This document shows, in pieces, positions 42,982 through 51,033 of a stretch of DNA of 64,000 bases. Source of the DNA: Chryseobacterium sp. FH1 (GTDB lineage Bacteria > Bacteroidota > Bacteroidia > Flavobacteriales > Weeksellaceae). Under the pieces are notes generated by a model. It made no database searches, was not told the DNA's origin, and was given only the letters and a program-made list of their open reading frames with translations. The stretch spans positions 868,001 through 932,000 of the forward strand of contig NZ_JPLZ01000006.1 of the NCBI RefSeq assembly GCF_000735135.1, read 5' to 3'. Both the position numbers and the translations under genes were made by a program. How positions within the stretch are numbered: position 1 is the first letter of the stretch; every line of letters starts with the position of its first letter.

Positions 42982-43071
42982 AATATTAATGTAACAATTT
43001 ATCACTAGAACAATGTAACAATCTTTAATTTCAAATTCTTACGCTATTCGATTTTCACAATGGTAATTTAA

Positions 43072-43836
43072 CTAAAACCTAGATTTCAGCTGGATTTTTG
43101 TAAATATCTTCTTTGTATAAAGCGGAAAATCAGCGCTTTGAAGCCATCCATAATAGCCAATATCTTTTTGGAAAACTTCCTTTACAACTTGGCCTTTATA
43201 TTTCCCAAAAGCAAAAATCTCTTGGTCTTTGTCATTAAAATGAATCATTCCAGCCAGATCCGCAAACTTGCTGTGGAAAGAGAACTCACTCAGGCCGGCA
43301 ACTTCATTCGGCAAATCTTCGTAATGTCCAACTTGCGCATCCAAAACTTCGAAAGTCGCCAAAACATCGGCTTCAGCAGAATGTGCATTTTCCAAAGTTT
43401 TTTGACAATAGAAATTGTATGCTGCGGAAAGATTTCTTGGTTCCATTTTGTGATAAATCGTTTGCGCATCTACCAATTTGAACTTGCTCAAATCGAAGTC
43501 CAAACCAGCACGCAACAGCTCTTCTGCCAAAAGTGGCACATCAAAACGATTGGAATTGAAACCTCCCAAATCTGTTCCCGAAATCATCTCCATGATTTTC
43601 GGTGCGATTTCTTTGAAGGTTGGTGCGTTCACAACATCTTCATCGTAGATTCCGTGGATGGCGGACGATTCTTTTGGGATTGGCATTTCTGGATTTACTT
43701 TCCAGGTTTTGCTTTCTCGGGATACGTCCGGATTGACTTTCAGGATGCAGATTTCCACGATTCTGTCTTTTCCGACGTTGGTTCCCGTCGTTTCCAGATC
43801 GAAAACGCATAGTGGTTTATATAGTTTTAAGTTCAT
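43072..43836 (-). CDS. DnaQ-like 3'-5' exonuclease
   Basis: A 254-residue protein with the DEDD exonuclease pattern: FDLETTGTNVGKDRIVEI (first Asp-Glu pair), GGFNSNRFDVPLLAEEL (second Asp), and NAHSAEADVLATFEVL (His and Asp). A further domain follows (EIFAFGKYKGQVVKEV), which binds nucleic acid in some members. It could act as a proofreading or repair nuclease. It does not carry the polymerase III alpha domain, so it is not the fused PolC type. Confidence 0.87.
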   Translation of the reverse strand: MNLKLYKPLCVFDLETTGTNVGKDRIVEICILKVNPDVSRESKTWKVNPEMPIPKESSAIHGIYDEDVVNAPTFKEIAPKIMEMISGTDLGGFNSNRFDVPLLAEELLRAGLDFDLSKFKLVDAQTIYHKMEPRNLSAAYNFYCQKTLENAHSAEADVLATFEVLDAQVGHYEDLPNEVAGLSEFSFHSKFADLAGMIHFNDKDQEIFAFGKYKGQVVKEVFQKDIGYYGWLQSADFPLYTKKIFTKIQLKSRF

Positions 43837-43881
43837 TATTTATAAATGATTATTGATGAATGATTATTGATGAATTTTTTG

Positions 43882-43953
43882 TTCTCGCAGATTTGTCAGA
43901 TTAAGCAGATTTTTCTAAAATAAATCTGCAAAATTTGCTTAATCTGCGAGAAA
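43882..43953. repeat. Inverted repeat with CTCGCAGATT arms
   Basis: The left arm reads TTCTCGCAGATTTGTCAGAT then TAAGCAGATTTTT. The right arm reads AAATCTGCAAAATTTGCTTA then ATCTGCGAGAAA, the reverse complement with a few changes. It fills most of the gap between the exonuclease and pssA. A diverged relative lies at about 48670. Confidence 0.75.
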
Positions 43954-44009
43954 TATTTTTATAATGTTATGATTTTAATAACTTCGGACATCTGACTTCC
44001 AACTTCCGA

Positions 44010-44720
44010 CTACTTCAACTGTTTTTGAAATATCAATGAAATCAAAATGTAATAGATGATGACCAAAGGAATTCCGACTGTTTTGAATATCAATAAAATC
44101 AAAATTCCGCCAATCAGCAAAGCCAGTTTTGGATAATTATCTTTTAATTGTTTCGATTTGAATTTCATCGCAATCATCTTAATTGGACTAATCAAAAGCC
44201 AAGAAGAAACAATGGTTAAAATCAGTAGGTAAATTTCATTCTCGAATAGAAAACTGAAAGCGCCAGTTTCTTTGAAAGCATAAAACAATCCGAAAATCAA
44301 AATCGTGTTGCTTGGCGTATTCAAGCCTTTGAAGTAATACTTCTGGTCATCATCCAAATTGAAAATGGCCAGTCTAAGACAAGAGAAAAGTGTGATAATG
44401 AAACCTAAATATTTTATCCACGGCATAAATTCGGGAAGACCAGAAAACGTCAAGTGTTCCAATGCAACAAACATTGTAATCCCAGGCAAAAATCCGAAAC
44501 TTACCATATCTGCCAACGAATCCAATTGCCCGCCCAGATTACTGCTGGAATTCATAGCTCTTGCAATAAAACCATCGAAAAAATCGAGAACCAATGAAAT
44601 AATAATGCAAATCGCCGTCGTTTGATAATCGCCCGAAATAAGGTGAACAATCCCAACGCAACCCGAGAAAAGATTCCCTAAAGTGAATGCGTTGGCAAGG
44701 TTGTTTTTGATGAAATTCAT
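44010..44720 (-). CDS. pssA: CDP-diacylglycerol--serine O-phosphatidyltransferase
   Basis: A 236-residue membrane enzyme that makes phosphatidylserine. It carries the CDP-alcohol phosphotransferase motif DG(x)2AR(x)8G(x)3D(x)3D in LDFFDGFIARAMNSSSNLGG and the following QLDSLAD, at about residues 45-75. Several helices follow. The start 44720 is used because an upstream frame to 44909 would precede the membrane segments with a hydrophilic unrelated extension. No psd gene is adjacent, and the upstream region overlaps the promoter area of the LTA-synthase-like gene. Confidence 0.9.
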   Translation of the reverse strand: MNFIKNNLANAFTLGNLFSGCVGIVHLISGDYQTTAICIIISLVLDFFDGFIARAMNSSSNLGGQLDSLADMVSFGFLPGITMFVALEHLTFSGLPEFMPWIKYLGFIITLFSCLRLAIFNLDDDQKYYFKGLNTPSNTILIFGLFYAFKETGAFSFLFENEIYLLILTIVSSWLLISPIKMIAMKFKSKQLKDNYPKLALLIGGILILLIFKTVGIPLVIIYYILISLIFQKQLK

Positions 44721-44825
44721 ATCACAAAAATAGGAAAATAGTTGGAGGATGGAGGTTGGAAGACGTAAGTTTTTCAGGTGTGTGGAAAAACTTCCATCTT
44801 CCATCATCTGACTTCCCACTTTTCG

Positions 44826-44833
44826 TAATTTTG
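44826..44833 (+). promoter_or_regulatory. TAATTTTG -7 element for the LTA-synthase-like gene
   Basis: TAATTTTG at 44826-44833 matches TANNTTTG and lies only 4 bases before the ATG at 44838, so the transcript would be nearly leaderless. A clear upstream TTTG at the right spacing is not obvious. Confidence 0.4.
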
Positions 44834-44837
44834 CAAA

Positions 44838-46757
44838 ATGAAGAATTTGAGAGGGCAGGAAGTTTTGGCCTTGTTTTACAGACTTTTTTTGGTGTTTTTC
44901 TTTTATCAACTTGCGAGATTCCTGTTTTGGTTTTTCAATCGTGAATTGGTGGAGGTTGATGGAATTTCCGAATATTTCAAGCTTTCTTATTACGGAACTG
45001 CGTTTGACACAACTGCGATTCTTTATGTGAACTCGGTTTTTATTCTGTTAAGCATCATTCCGATAGTCATTAATAAAAAAAAGAATTATCAGAAATTTCT
45101 GTTTTTCTGGTACTTCATCACGAATGGAATTACCTACGCTTTCAACTTTGGCGACATTATTTATTATAGATTCAGCCAAGCGCGATTGACTTCTGCGGTG
45201 TTTTCCGTGGCGAAGAACGAAAGTAATATTGGAAAAGTCTTTTTCAATGCGGTTTTGCAGAATCCGTTTGTGATTGTTTCTTTTATTTTAATGATGCTCT
45301 TGTGGATTTTCCTTTACAAAAAATTGAAAGTGGAAGAGGAACTACCGATGAATTTAATCAAATATTTTGCCTCATCTGTTGCGATTTTGTGTGTAACTGC
45401 ACTTTTAGTGGTTGGCGGAATCCGTGGCGATTTCAAACATTCCACAAGACCGATTAATTTGGTGGATGCCAACAAGCACGTCAGCAATCCTTTGCAGGGA
45501 AATCTTGTTTTGAATAGTGTTTTCTCATTTTTCAGAACTATTAATACAAATAATTTCAAGCTCGTTAGTTATGTTGATGAGAAATTCATTAACCAAGAAA
45601 TTAAACCTTATAAATTATATGAAAGGGAAGTGGAAGACAAGCCAAACGTTGTCATTTTCATTATGGAAAGTTTCGGAAAAGAATATTCTGGAGCTTTTAA
45701 CAAAAATACAGACATCAAAGATTTTGTTTCCTACACGCCATTTCTCGATAGTTTGGCAAATGAAAGTCTGATTTTCACCAATGCGTTTGCGAACGGAAGA
45801 CAATCCATCCACGGAATGAGTTCTGTTCTCGCGGGAATTCCGAGTTTGACGGATGCTTTCACGAGTTCGCCTTATTCCAATCAAAAAATCCAATCGATTG
45901 TTTCGGTTTGTAATGATTTGGGCTATGACACGAGTTTCTACCACGGCGCGCCAAATGGCTCGATGGGTTTTCAAGGTTTTGGGAATATTTTGGGTTTCAA
46001 ACATTATTTCGGAAAAAACGAATACGATAATGACAAGGACTTCGACGGAATTTGGGCAATTTGGGACGAACCATTTTTTCAATATTTTGCTAAGAACATT
46101 GGGAAAAAGCAACCGTTTATGTCTACAATGTTTTCCGCTTCGTCTCACGACCCATTTAAAATTCCGGAGAAATATCAGAATAAATTCAAATCTGGACCAT
46201 TGCAAATCCACATTCCTATTCAATATACAGATTATGCTTTGAAGAAATTCTTCGAAACGGCGAGCAGACAACCTTGGTATCAGAACACGATTTTTGTTAT
46301 AACTGCGGACCACACCAATCAAATCCATTATAAGGAATATCAAAAAGCGATGAACAGATTTGCGATTCCACTTTTATTTTTCTCTCCAAATCCAAAATAC
46401 AATTTGAAAGGAATCGATGACCGTTTCGCCCAGCAAATCGACATTTACCCAACTTTGGCTGACTTGCTTGGTTACAACAAAAAAATCAGAAGTTGGGGCA
46501 GAAGTTTGGTTTCGGACAAGGATGAAGATCATATGATCATCCATTCCGATTCCATCAATGAGCAAATTGTGATAGGAAATTACGTCTACATTTTTGATGG
46601 AAAATCTGTGACGGGAATCTATAACAAAACAGATCTGGCCTTATCCAAAAATCTCTTCAGCAAAAACCTTAATCCAGAACAAAAACTCGGAATCCTAAAA
46701 ACTAAAGCTTGGTATCAGGATTATATGGATCGCGTCATCAACAGAAAACTGTATTAA
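44838..46757 (+). CDS. LTA synthase family sulfatase-fold phosphotransferase
   Basis: A 639-residue protein with about five N-terminal transmembrane helices and a large periplasmic alkaline-phosphatase/sulfatase domain. VVIFIMESFGKEYSG holds metal-ligand residues; the catalytic nucleophile would be Ser or Thr in GRQSIHGMSSVLAG; FVITADHTNQIHYKEYQ gives the C-terminal metal ligands. Relatives transfer phosphoglycerol or phosphoethanolamine to cell-envelope polymers. In a Gram-negative it may modify lipid A or other glycans. It overlaps the putative long version of pssA upstream, but not the chosen one. Confidence 0.88.
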   Translation: MKNLRGQEVLALFYRLFLVFFFYQLARFLFWFFNRELVEVDGISEYFKLSYYGTAFDTTAILYVNSVFILLSIIPIVINKKKNYQKFLFFWYFITNGITYAFNFGDIIYYRFSQARLTSAVFSVAKNESNIGKVFFNAVLQNPFVIVSFILMMLLWIFLYKKLKVEEELPMNLIKYFASSVAILCVTALLVVGGIRGDFKHSTRPINLVDANKHVSNPLQGNLVLNSVFSFFRTINTNNFKLVSYVDEKFINQEIKPYKLYEREVEDKPNVVIFIMESFGKEYSGAFNKNTDIKDFVSYTPFLDSLANESLIFTNAFANGRQSIHGMSSVLAGIPSLTDAFTSSPYSNQKIQSIVSVCNDLGYDTSFYHGAPNGSMGFQGFGNILGFKHYFGKNEYDNDKDFDGIWAIWDEPFFQYFAKNIGKKQPFMSTMFSASSHDPFKIPEKYQNKFKSGPLQIHIPIQYTDYALKKFFETASRQPWYQNTIFVITADHTNQIHYKEYQKAMNRFAIPLLFFSPNPKYNLKGIDDRFAQQIDIYPTLADLLGYNKKIRSWGRSLVSDKDEDHMIIHSDSINEQIVIGNYVYIFDGKSVTGIYNKTDLALSKNLFSKNLNPEQKLGILKTKAWYQDYMDRVINRKLY

Positions 46758-46921
46758 GATAAAGGTGTTTAAGATTAGAAAAATCTGTCAATTGGCTTTA
46801 TTTATGCTTTGGATAGCAAATAATTCTTGTTTGTTTAAAATTAATTTATATTTTTATCAATATTAATTTAACGTTAACAACGTAACTGTATCAAACAACA
46901 AACAAACTTAAAATAAAGACA

Positions 46922-47338
46922 ATGAAAAAATTACTTTTAACATTTGCCTTATCATTCATCGGCGTTCTTTCATTCGCTCAGATCGAAGGAAAATGGAAAA
47001 CCATCGATGACGAAACCGGAAAACCAAAATCCATCGTAGAGATTTCCAAAGATTCCAAAGGGAAATACAACGGGAAGATCGTACAACTATTGATCAAACC
47101 AGAAAATGCGAACTGCGTAAAGTGTAAAGATGATCGCAAAAACAAACCTTTGGTAGGTTTAGAAATCATCCGCGGACTTTCAAAAGATGGCAACGAATTC
47201 TCGGGAGGAACCATCACCAATCCAAAAGATGGAAAATCTTATAAAACAGAAATCGTGAGAGAAGGAAATGAATTGAAAGTTAAAGCAATCATCCTAGGAA
47301 TTGCGGTTAAGACTCAGACTTGGCACAAAGTAGACTAA
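46922..47338 (+). CDS. DUF2147 domain exported protein
   Basis: A 138-residue exported protein (signal LLLTFALSFIGVLSFAQ). IEGKWKTIDDETGKPKSIVE at the mature N-terminus, KCKDDRKNKPLVGLEII in the middle with two Cys (NCVKC) and the YKTEIVREGNELKVKAIILG end match the pattern of DUF2147, an envelope family. The function is unknown. It has a terminator at 47360. Confidence 0.85.
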   Translation: MKKLLLTFALSFIGVLSFAQIEGKWKTIDDETGKPKSIVEISKDSKGKYNGKIVQLLIKPENANCVKCKDDRKNKPLVGLEIIRGLSKDGNEFSGGTITNPKDGKSYKTEIVREGNELKVKAIILGIAVKTQTWHKVD

Positions 47339-47359
47339 CTAAAAATTATGATATAAAGC

Positions 47360-47385
47360 AGGCTTCCAATTGGAAGCCTTTTTTG
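47360..47385 (+). terminator. Rho-independent terminator
   Basis: AGGCTTCCAATTGGAAGCCT is a perfect stem-loop, followed by TTTTTG. It lies 22 bases after the DUF2147 gene. Confidence 0.85.
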
Positions 47386-47466
47386 TTATGCAGATAATAA
47401 AAAAATTAATACTTTTGTACTTCGAAATTAAACAAAGAACATTTTCATAATCAATATTACATTATA

Positions 47467-48450
47467 ATGAAGGAATATACATTTCGTGAAGTAATTGCTC
47501 AGGCTATGAGCGAAGAAATGCGTAAAGACGAATCCATTTTTCTAGTAGGAGAAGAAGTTGCAGAATACAACGGTGCCTACAAAGCGTCCAAAGGTATGCT
47601 GGCTGAATTCGGAGAAAAAAGAATCATAGATGCACCAATTGCGGAACTTGGATTTACAGGGATCGCTGTAGGCGCAGCAATGAACGGGAATCGTCCGATC
47701 GTAGAATATATGACTTTCAACTTCTCTTTGGTTGCGATCGATCAGATCATCAACAACGCAGCGAAAATGTACCAGATGACAGGTGGACAATGGAATATTC
47801 CAATCGTTTTCCGTGGTCCCACAGGTTCAGCAGGTCAGTTGGGTGCAACACACTCTCAGGCTTTTGAAAGCTGGTACGCCAATTGTCCAGGTCTCAAAGT
47901 GATCATTCCTTCCAATCCTTATGACGCAAAAGGCCTTTTGAAATCTGCGATCCAAGACAACGATCCAGTGATCTTTATGGAATCTGAGCAGATGTATGGT
48001 GACAAAATGGAAATTCCAGAAGAGGAATATTACATCCCGATCGGAAAAGCAGACATCAAGAAAGAAGGAAAAGATGTGACTTTGGTTTCTTGGGGTAAGA
48101 TTATGAAAGTAGCTTTGCAAGCTGCAGAAGACTTGGAAAAAGAGGGGATCTCTGTAGAAGTGATCGACCTTAGAACGATCCGTCCTTTGGATTACGACAC
48201 AATTCTGGAGTCCGTAAAGAAAACAAACAGATTGGTAGTTCTGGAAGAATCTTGGCCATTTGCAAGCATCTCCACCGAGATCACTTATATGGTTCAGCAG
48301 AAAGCATTCGACTATTTGGATGCGCCGATCAAAAGAATCACTACGCCAGATGCATCAGCGCCATATTCAGCGCCATTGTTCGCAGAGTGGTTCCCGAAAG
48401 TGGAAAAAGTGAAAGAAGAGATCAAAAACGCTCTTTACATCAAAGCATAA
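47467..48450 (+). CDS. pdhB: Pyruvate dehydrogenase E1 component beta subunit
   Basis: A 327-residue transketolase-type subunit of the E1 of pyruvate dehydrogenase, forming an alpha2beta2 enzyme with PdhA and using thiamine diphosphate. TFREVIAQAMSEEMRKDESI, EEVAEYNGAYKASKGMLAEF, DAPIAELGFTGIAVGAAM and HSQAFESWYANCPGLKVIIP are the family blocks. The partner subunit PdhA, E2 and E3 are not in the window, which is a common arrangement in flavobacteria. TACTTTTG at 47410-47417 is a candidate -7 element. A terminator follows at 48454. Confidence 0.93.
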   Translation: MKEYTFREVIAQAMSEEMRKDESIFLVGEEVAEYNGAYKASKGMLAEFGEKRIIDAPIAELGFTGIAVGAAMNGNRPIVEYMTFNFSLVAIDQIINNAAKMYQMTGGQWNIPIVFRGPTGSAGQLGATHSQAFESWYANCPGLKVIIPSNPYDAKGLLKSAIQDNDPVIFMESEQMYGDKMEIPEEEYYIPIGKADIKKEGKDVTLVSWGKIMKVALQAAEDLEKEGISVEVIDLRTIRPLDYDTILESVKKTNRLVVLEESWPFASISTEITYMVQQKAFDYLDAPIKRITTPDASAPYSAPLFAEWFPKVEKVKEEIKNALYIKA

Positions 48451-48453
48451 AAC

Positions 48454-48486
48454 AAAACTCCCGGATTCATTCGGGAGTTTTTATTT
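48454..48486 (+). terminator. Terminator of pdhB
   Basis: AAAACTCCCG and CGGGAGTTTT pair around GATTCATT, followed by TATTTAAT. It is placed directly after the pdhB stop codon. Confidence 0.85.
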
Positions 48487-48500
48487 AATAGAATATTTTA

Positions 48501-48610
48501 GGAGCTTGATCCCGCTTTCCGTTGCAATCTTTTTTGCAAGACGATTTCCCTCTAAAGAGAACTTTCGGTAAACGCAAAAAAGGATTTCCACTGCAATCGG
48601 GGCTAGGGGA
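48501..48610. repeat. ATCTTTTTTG...CAAAAAAGGAT element (copy 2)
   Basis: GGAGCTTGATCCCGCTTTCC then GTTGCAATCTTTTTTG form the left part, and CAAAAAAGGATTTCCACTGC then AATCGGGGCTA the right part. The skeleton is the same as at 30194. Copy 2 fills the first half of the 427-base gap between pdhB and rpsU. The second half (about 48660-48780) has pieces such as GCGCAGTCTGTGAGA and TTTGCGAACCTTAAA that resemble the repeat at 43882. No gene is visible there. Confidence 0.7.
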
Positions 48611-48823
48611 TTTGTCATCCAATCGACGATTGAACAAAATCAAATGATAATTACATCTGTAAATTTGCGCAGTCTGTGAGATGATTCAAAATCTTTGATG
48701 AGTTTTACGTCTTTGCGAACCTTAAAATATTTTCAATAATATCAAGAAATCTAAGCGGACTTTGCGTTCAATACTATTTTTAAATATTTGTCAATTAATT
48801 TTCTTAAAATAATACGCCAAAAA

Positions 48824-48854
48824 TTTGCGAATTAATAAATAATTCATATTTTTG
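48824..48854 (+). promoter_or_regulatory. Promoter of rpsU
   Basis: TTTG at 48824-48827 and TATTTTTG at 48847-48854, 19 bases apart, match the Bacteroidota consensus. The rpsU start is 23 bases beyond. Confidence 0.75.
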
Positions 48855-48877
48855 CAATCCAAAATGAGATGTAATAT

Positions 48878-49075
48878 ATGTTAATAATTCCAGTAAAAGA
48901 CGGAGAGTCTATCGACAGAGCTTTAAAAAAGTACAAGAGAAAATTTGATAAAACAAGAGTTGTAAGAGAACTTAGATCAAGACAACAATTTATCAAGCCT
49001 TCTGTAACTTTGAGACAATCAAAACTTAAAGCAGCTTACAAACAAAGAAACGCAAGCATCGAAGAACAAGCTTAA
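48878..49075 (+). CDS. rpsU: 30S ribosomal protein S21
   Basis: A 65-residue basic ribosomal protein. LIIPVKDGESIDRALKKYKR at the N-terminus, then FDKTRVVRELRSRQQFIKPS and the Lys/Arg-rich C-terminus match bS21, which sits near the 3' end of 16S rRNA and takes part in mRNA selection. Length is normal. It has a separate promoter and terminator. In Bacteroidota bS21 helps hide the anti-Shine-Dalgarno sequence, which is consistent with the weak SD signals in this window. Confidence 0.95.
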   Translation: MLIIPVKDGESIDRALKKYKRKFDKTRVVRELRSRQQFIKPSVTLRQSKLKAAYKQRNASIEEQA

Positions 49076-49098
49076 GTTCTTTTTTGCAAAACATAAGA

Positions 49099-49136
49099 AA
49101 AATCACTTCCGAATTTCTATATTTGGAAGTGATTTT
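49099..49136 (+). terminator. Terminator of rpsU
   Basis: AAAATCACTTCC and GGAAGTGATTTT pair as a 12-bp stem around GAATTTCTATATTT. The downstream T-rich run is short and the Xer gene begins 14 bases after. Confidence 0.7.
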
Positions 49137-49150
49137 GCATTTATAGAACT

Positions 49151-50029
49151 ATGATAGAAAGATTCCTGGAGTACATCGAAGTGGAAAAGAGATATTCCCC
49201 ACACACGCTTACAAATTACACAAAAGACCTTTCGGACTTTTCAGCCTTTGTTTTGAAAACAGAAGCAACGGAAGATGTGGTCCACGTACATAAGAAAGTA
49301 ATCAAGAATTTTATCGTAGAACTCAGCAATTCCGGCCTGGCTAAAAGAAGCATCAACCGGAAACTTTCATCACTCCGAAGTTTCTATCTATTTATGCTCC
49401 GTTTGGAGGAGATAAAAGTCTCGCCAATGGAAACCATAGATTCGCTCAAATTCTACGCAGAAAAGCGCATTCCGTTCTCTGTGGAAGAGATGGACACAAT
49501 GAAAACGGAAGTGGAGGAGAAGGGACAGATGACACTTCTGGAGAAACTCATCATAGAAACGCTTTACCAAACCGGAATCAGAAAGGCTGAACTCTGCAAT
49601 CTCCTACTAAATAACGTCGATTTCTCAAAAAAAGAGATCTTGGTCATCGGAAAAGGAAACAAGGCCAGAATCATCCCGATTGCGGACGAATTGCTTTCCG
49701 ATTATCAGACCTATCTTGCTACAAGACTTCCGGATTCTGATAACCAGCAATACTTTTTCATTAATAAAAAAGGAAAAAAACTCGGCGAAAAATTTGTTTA
49801 TGTAGTCGTTAATAGGTACTTTAGTAATGTTACTTCCAAGCAGAAAAGAAGTCCTCACATTTTAAGACATACCTTTGCTACACACATTCTAAACGAAGGT
49901 GCAGAGATATCAAAGGTTCAGAAATTGATGGGACATTCCAGTTTGGCAAGTACACAAGTTTATACCAGCGCAAATATTGAGAAGCTGAAAGAAGTTTACA
50001 AGAACGCACATCCAAGAGAGAAAAAATAA
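49151..50029 (+). CDS. Tyrosine recombinase XerC/XerD
   Basis: A 292-residue tyrosine recombinase. The N-terminal SAM-like domain is FLEYIEVEKRYSPHTLTNYT; the catalytic residues show as Arg in YQTGIRKAELCNL, His/Arg in PHILRHTFATHIL, His in LMGHSSLASTQ and Tyr in VYTSANIEKL. Length and composition are those of housekeeping Xer proteins that resolve chromosome dimers at dif. I could not tell whether this is XerC or XerD. It sits between rpsU and hpf, with no att sites or cassette genes at its side. Confidence 0.92.
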   Translation: MIERFLEYIEVEKRYSPHTLTNYTKDLSDFSAFVLKTEATEDVVHVHKKVIKNFIVELSNSGLAKRSINRKLSSLRSFYLFMLRLEEIKVSPMETIDSLKFYAEKRIPFSVEEMDTMKTEVEEKGQMTLLEKLIIETLYQTGIRKAELCNLLLNNVDFSKKEILVIGKGNKARIIPIADELLSDYQTYLATRLPDSDNQQYFFINKKGKKLGEKFVYVVVNRYFSNVTSKQKRSPHILRHTFATHILNEGAEISKVQKLMGHSSLASTQVYTSANIEKLKEVYKNAHPREKK

Positions 50030-50098
50030 ATTTGATAAAATAGAGAAGATGGAATGATTTTTACATTTTACATTGTTTAACCATTTAAAACAGACGTT

Positions 50099-50389
50099 AT
50101 GAAGATTACAATTCAGACTGCAGGTGTTACACCGCACGAACCATTAAAAGAAAGAATTGAAAAAAAATTAGCCAAACTTGAGACCTTTTATGACAAAATT
50201 GTTGAGGCTACGGTTTACCTTAAAGTTGAAAATACCACTGAGAAATTAAATAAAACAACCGAGCTCGTTATCAAAGTTCCAGGTGATGATATAGTCGTAA
50301 AAAAGACTTGTGCTACTTTTGAGGAAAGTTTGGACGAAGCTGTTGATACCGCTAAGAAACTGTTAATCAAGAAAAAAGAATTAGCTTAG
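50099..50389 (+). CDS. hpf: Ribosome hibernation promoting factor (short form)
   Basis: A 96-residue HPF/RaiA-type protein. KITIQTAGVTPHEPLKERIEK at the N-terminus, then AKLETFYDKIVEATVYLKVE and the C-terminal DEAVDTAKKLLIKKKEL correspond to the beta-alpha-beta-beta-beta-alpha fold that binds the 30S decoding centre. It lacks the C-terminal dimerisation domain of long HPF. It follows the Xer gene after 69 bases and lies before the tRNA cluster. Confidence 0.9.
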   Translation: MKITIQTAGVTPHEPLKERIEKKLAKLETFYDKIVEATVYLKVENTTEKLNKTTELVIKVPGDDIVVKKTCATFEESLDEAVDTAKKLLIKKKELA

Positions 50390-50419
50390 AAAAAAATACG
50401 TTTTTTTTGTAAAAAAACA

Positions 50420-50451
50420 TTTGTAGGTTTCAAAAAAGAGTCTCATATTTG
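50420..50451 (+). promoter_or_regulatory. Tandem tRNA promoter, upstream copy
   Basis: TTTG (50420-50423) and CATATTTG (50444-50451) with 20 bases between, followed by the leader GCACTCGCAAAACGGAAGCA. The block from GTAGGTTTC to this leader is repeated about 150 bases downstream. No RNA gene is seen between the two copies. Confidence 0.6.
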
Positions 50452-50571
50452 CACTCGCAAAACGGAAGCAACCGAATTGCAGAAATATGATCTTTAATTT
50501 GAAACCTACTTTTTTGTTTAAACTGACTGTTTAGATTAAATAAAAAAAAATCAAATTTTTTTTTAAAAATA

Positions 50572-50604
50572 TTTGCAGGTTTGAAGAAAAAAGTCTCATA
50601 TTTG
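50572..50604 (+). promoter_or_regulatory. Tandem tRNA promoter, downstream copy
   Basis: TTTG (50572-50575) and CATATTTG (50597-50604), followed by GCACTCGCAAAAAGGAAGTA. The first tRNA begins 62 bases beyond. Both copies share GCAGGTTT/GTAGGTTT and AGTCTCATATTTGCACTCGC. Confidence 0.6.
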
Positions 50605-50665
50605 CACTCGCAAAAAGGAAGTAACCTAGACGCAAGATTGACGATCTTTATTAAAAAAAATAAAT

Positions 50666-50739
50666 GCCTCCATAGCTCAGTTGGCTAGAGCAGCTGATTT
50701 GTAATCAGCAGGTCGTGGGTTCGAGTCCCTCTGGAGGCT
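50666..50739 (+). tRNA. tRNA-Thr(TGT)
   Basis: A 74-base cloverleaf: acceptor GCCTCCA pairs with TGGAGGC, the anticodon stem GCTGA/TCAGC encloses TTTGTAA (anticodon TGT) and the T arm has GGTTCGAGTCC. CCA is not encoded. Confidence 0.97.
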
Positions 50740-50756
50740 CATTTATAGAAAATTTT

Positions 50757-50837
50757 GGGGAGATACCAGAGCGGTCAAATGGGGCTGACTGTAACTCAGC
50801 TGCTTCGGCTACGTAGGTTCGAATCCTGCTCTCCCCA
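50757..50837 (+). tRNA. tRNA-Tyr(GTA)
   Basis: An 81-base class II tRNA: acceptor GGGGAGA pairs with TCTCCCC, the anticodon loop CTGTAAC gives GTA, and the variable arm GCTTCGGC is long. CCA is not encoded. Confidence 0.97.
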
Positions 50838-50857
50838 CTTTTTTATAAAAAATTTTA

Positions 50858-50889
50858 TTTGCAGGTTATAAGATTTATTTTTAAATTTG
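50858..50889 (+). promoter_or_regulatory. Promoter of tRNA-Gly
   Basis: TTTG at 50858-50861 and TAAATTTG at 50882-50889, 20 bases apart. The tRNA-Gly begins 34 bases further on. This suggests the tRNA-Gly/tRNA-Thr pair is transcribed separately from the preceding two. Confidence 0.7.
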
Positions 50890-50922
50890 CAAACCGTTAA
50901 CCAACCTTTTTGGAAACAAAAT

Positions 50923-50995
50923 GCGAAAGTAGCTCAGTTGGTAGAGCGTCAGCCTTCCAAGCTGAATGTCGCGGGTTCGACCCCCGTCTTTCGCT
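50923..50995 (+). tRNA. tRNA-Gly(TCC)
   Basis: A 73-base cloverleaf: acceptor GCGAAAG pairs with CTTTCGC, the anticodon loop CTTCCAA gives TCC, and the T arm has GGTTCGACCCC. Two open frames across this gene are artefacts. Confidence 0.97.
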
Positions 50996-50997
50996 CA

Positions 50998-51031
50998 AAA
51001 TCACAAACCTTACGGAATGTGATTTTTTTTT
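50998..51031 (+). terminator. Hairpin between tRNA-Gly and tRNA-Thr
   Basis: AAATCACA and TGTGATTT pair around AACCTTACGGAA, followed by a T run. It may be a processing or partial termination structure. Confidence 0.6.
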
Positions 51032-51033
51032 AG

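Noticed and set aside
43138-43812. 224-codon plus-strand frame opposite the DnaQ-like exonuclease
   Set aside because: The exonuclease shows all DEDD motifs; the other frame has none.
45615-46343. 242-codon minus-strand frame inside the LTA-synthase-like gene
   Set aside because: It is a shadow of a gene with intact sulfatase motifs and membrane helices.
49151-50029. Xer gene as the integrase for the cassette-like block
   Set aside because: It has housekeeping Xer features, lies 5 kb away on the other side of tuf, and no attI-like site or cassette is next to it.
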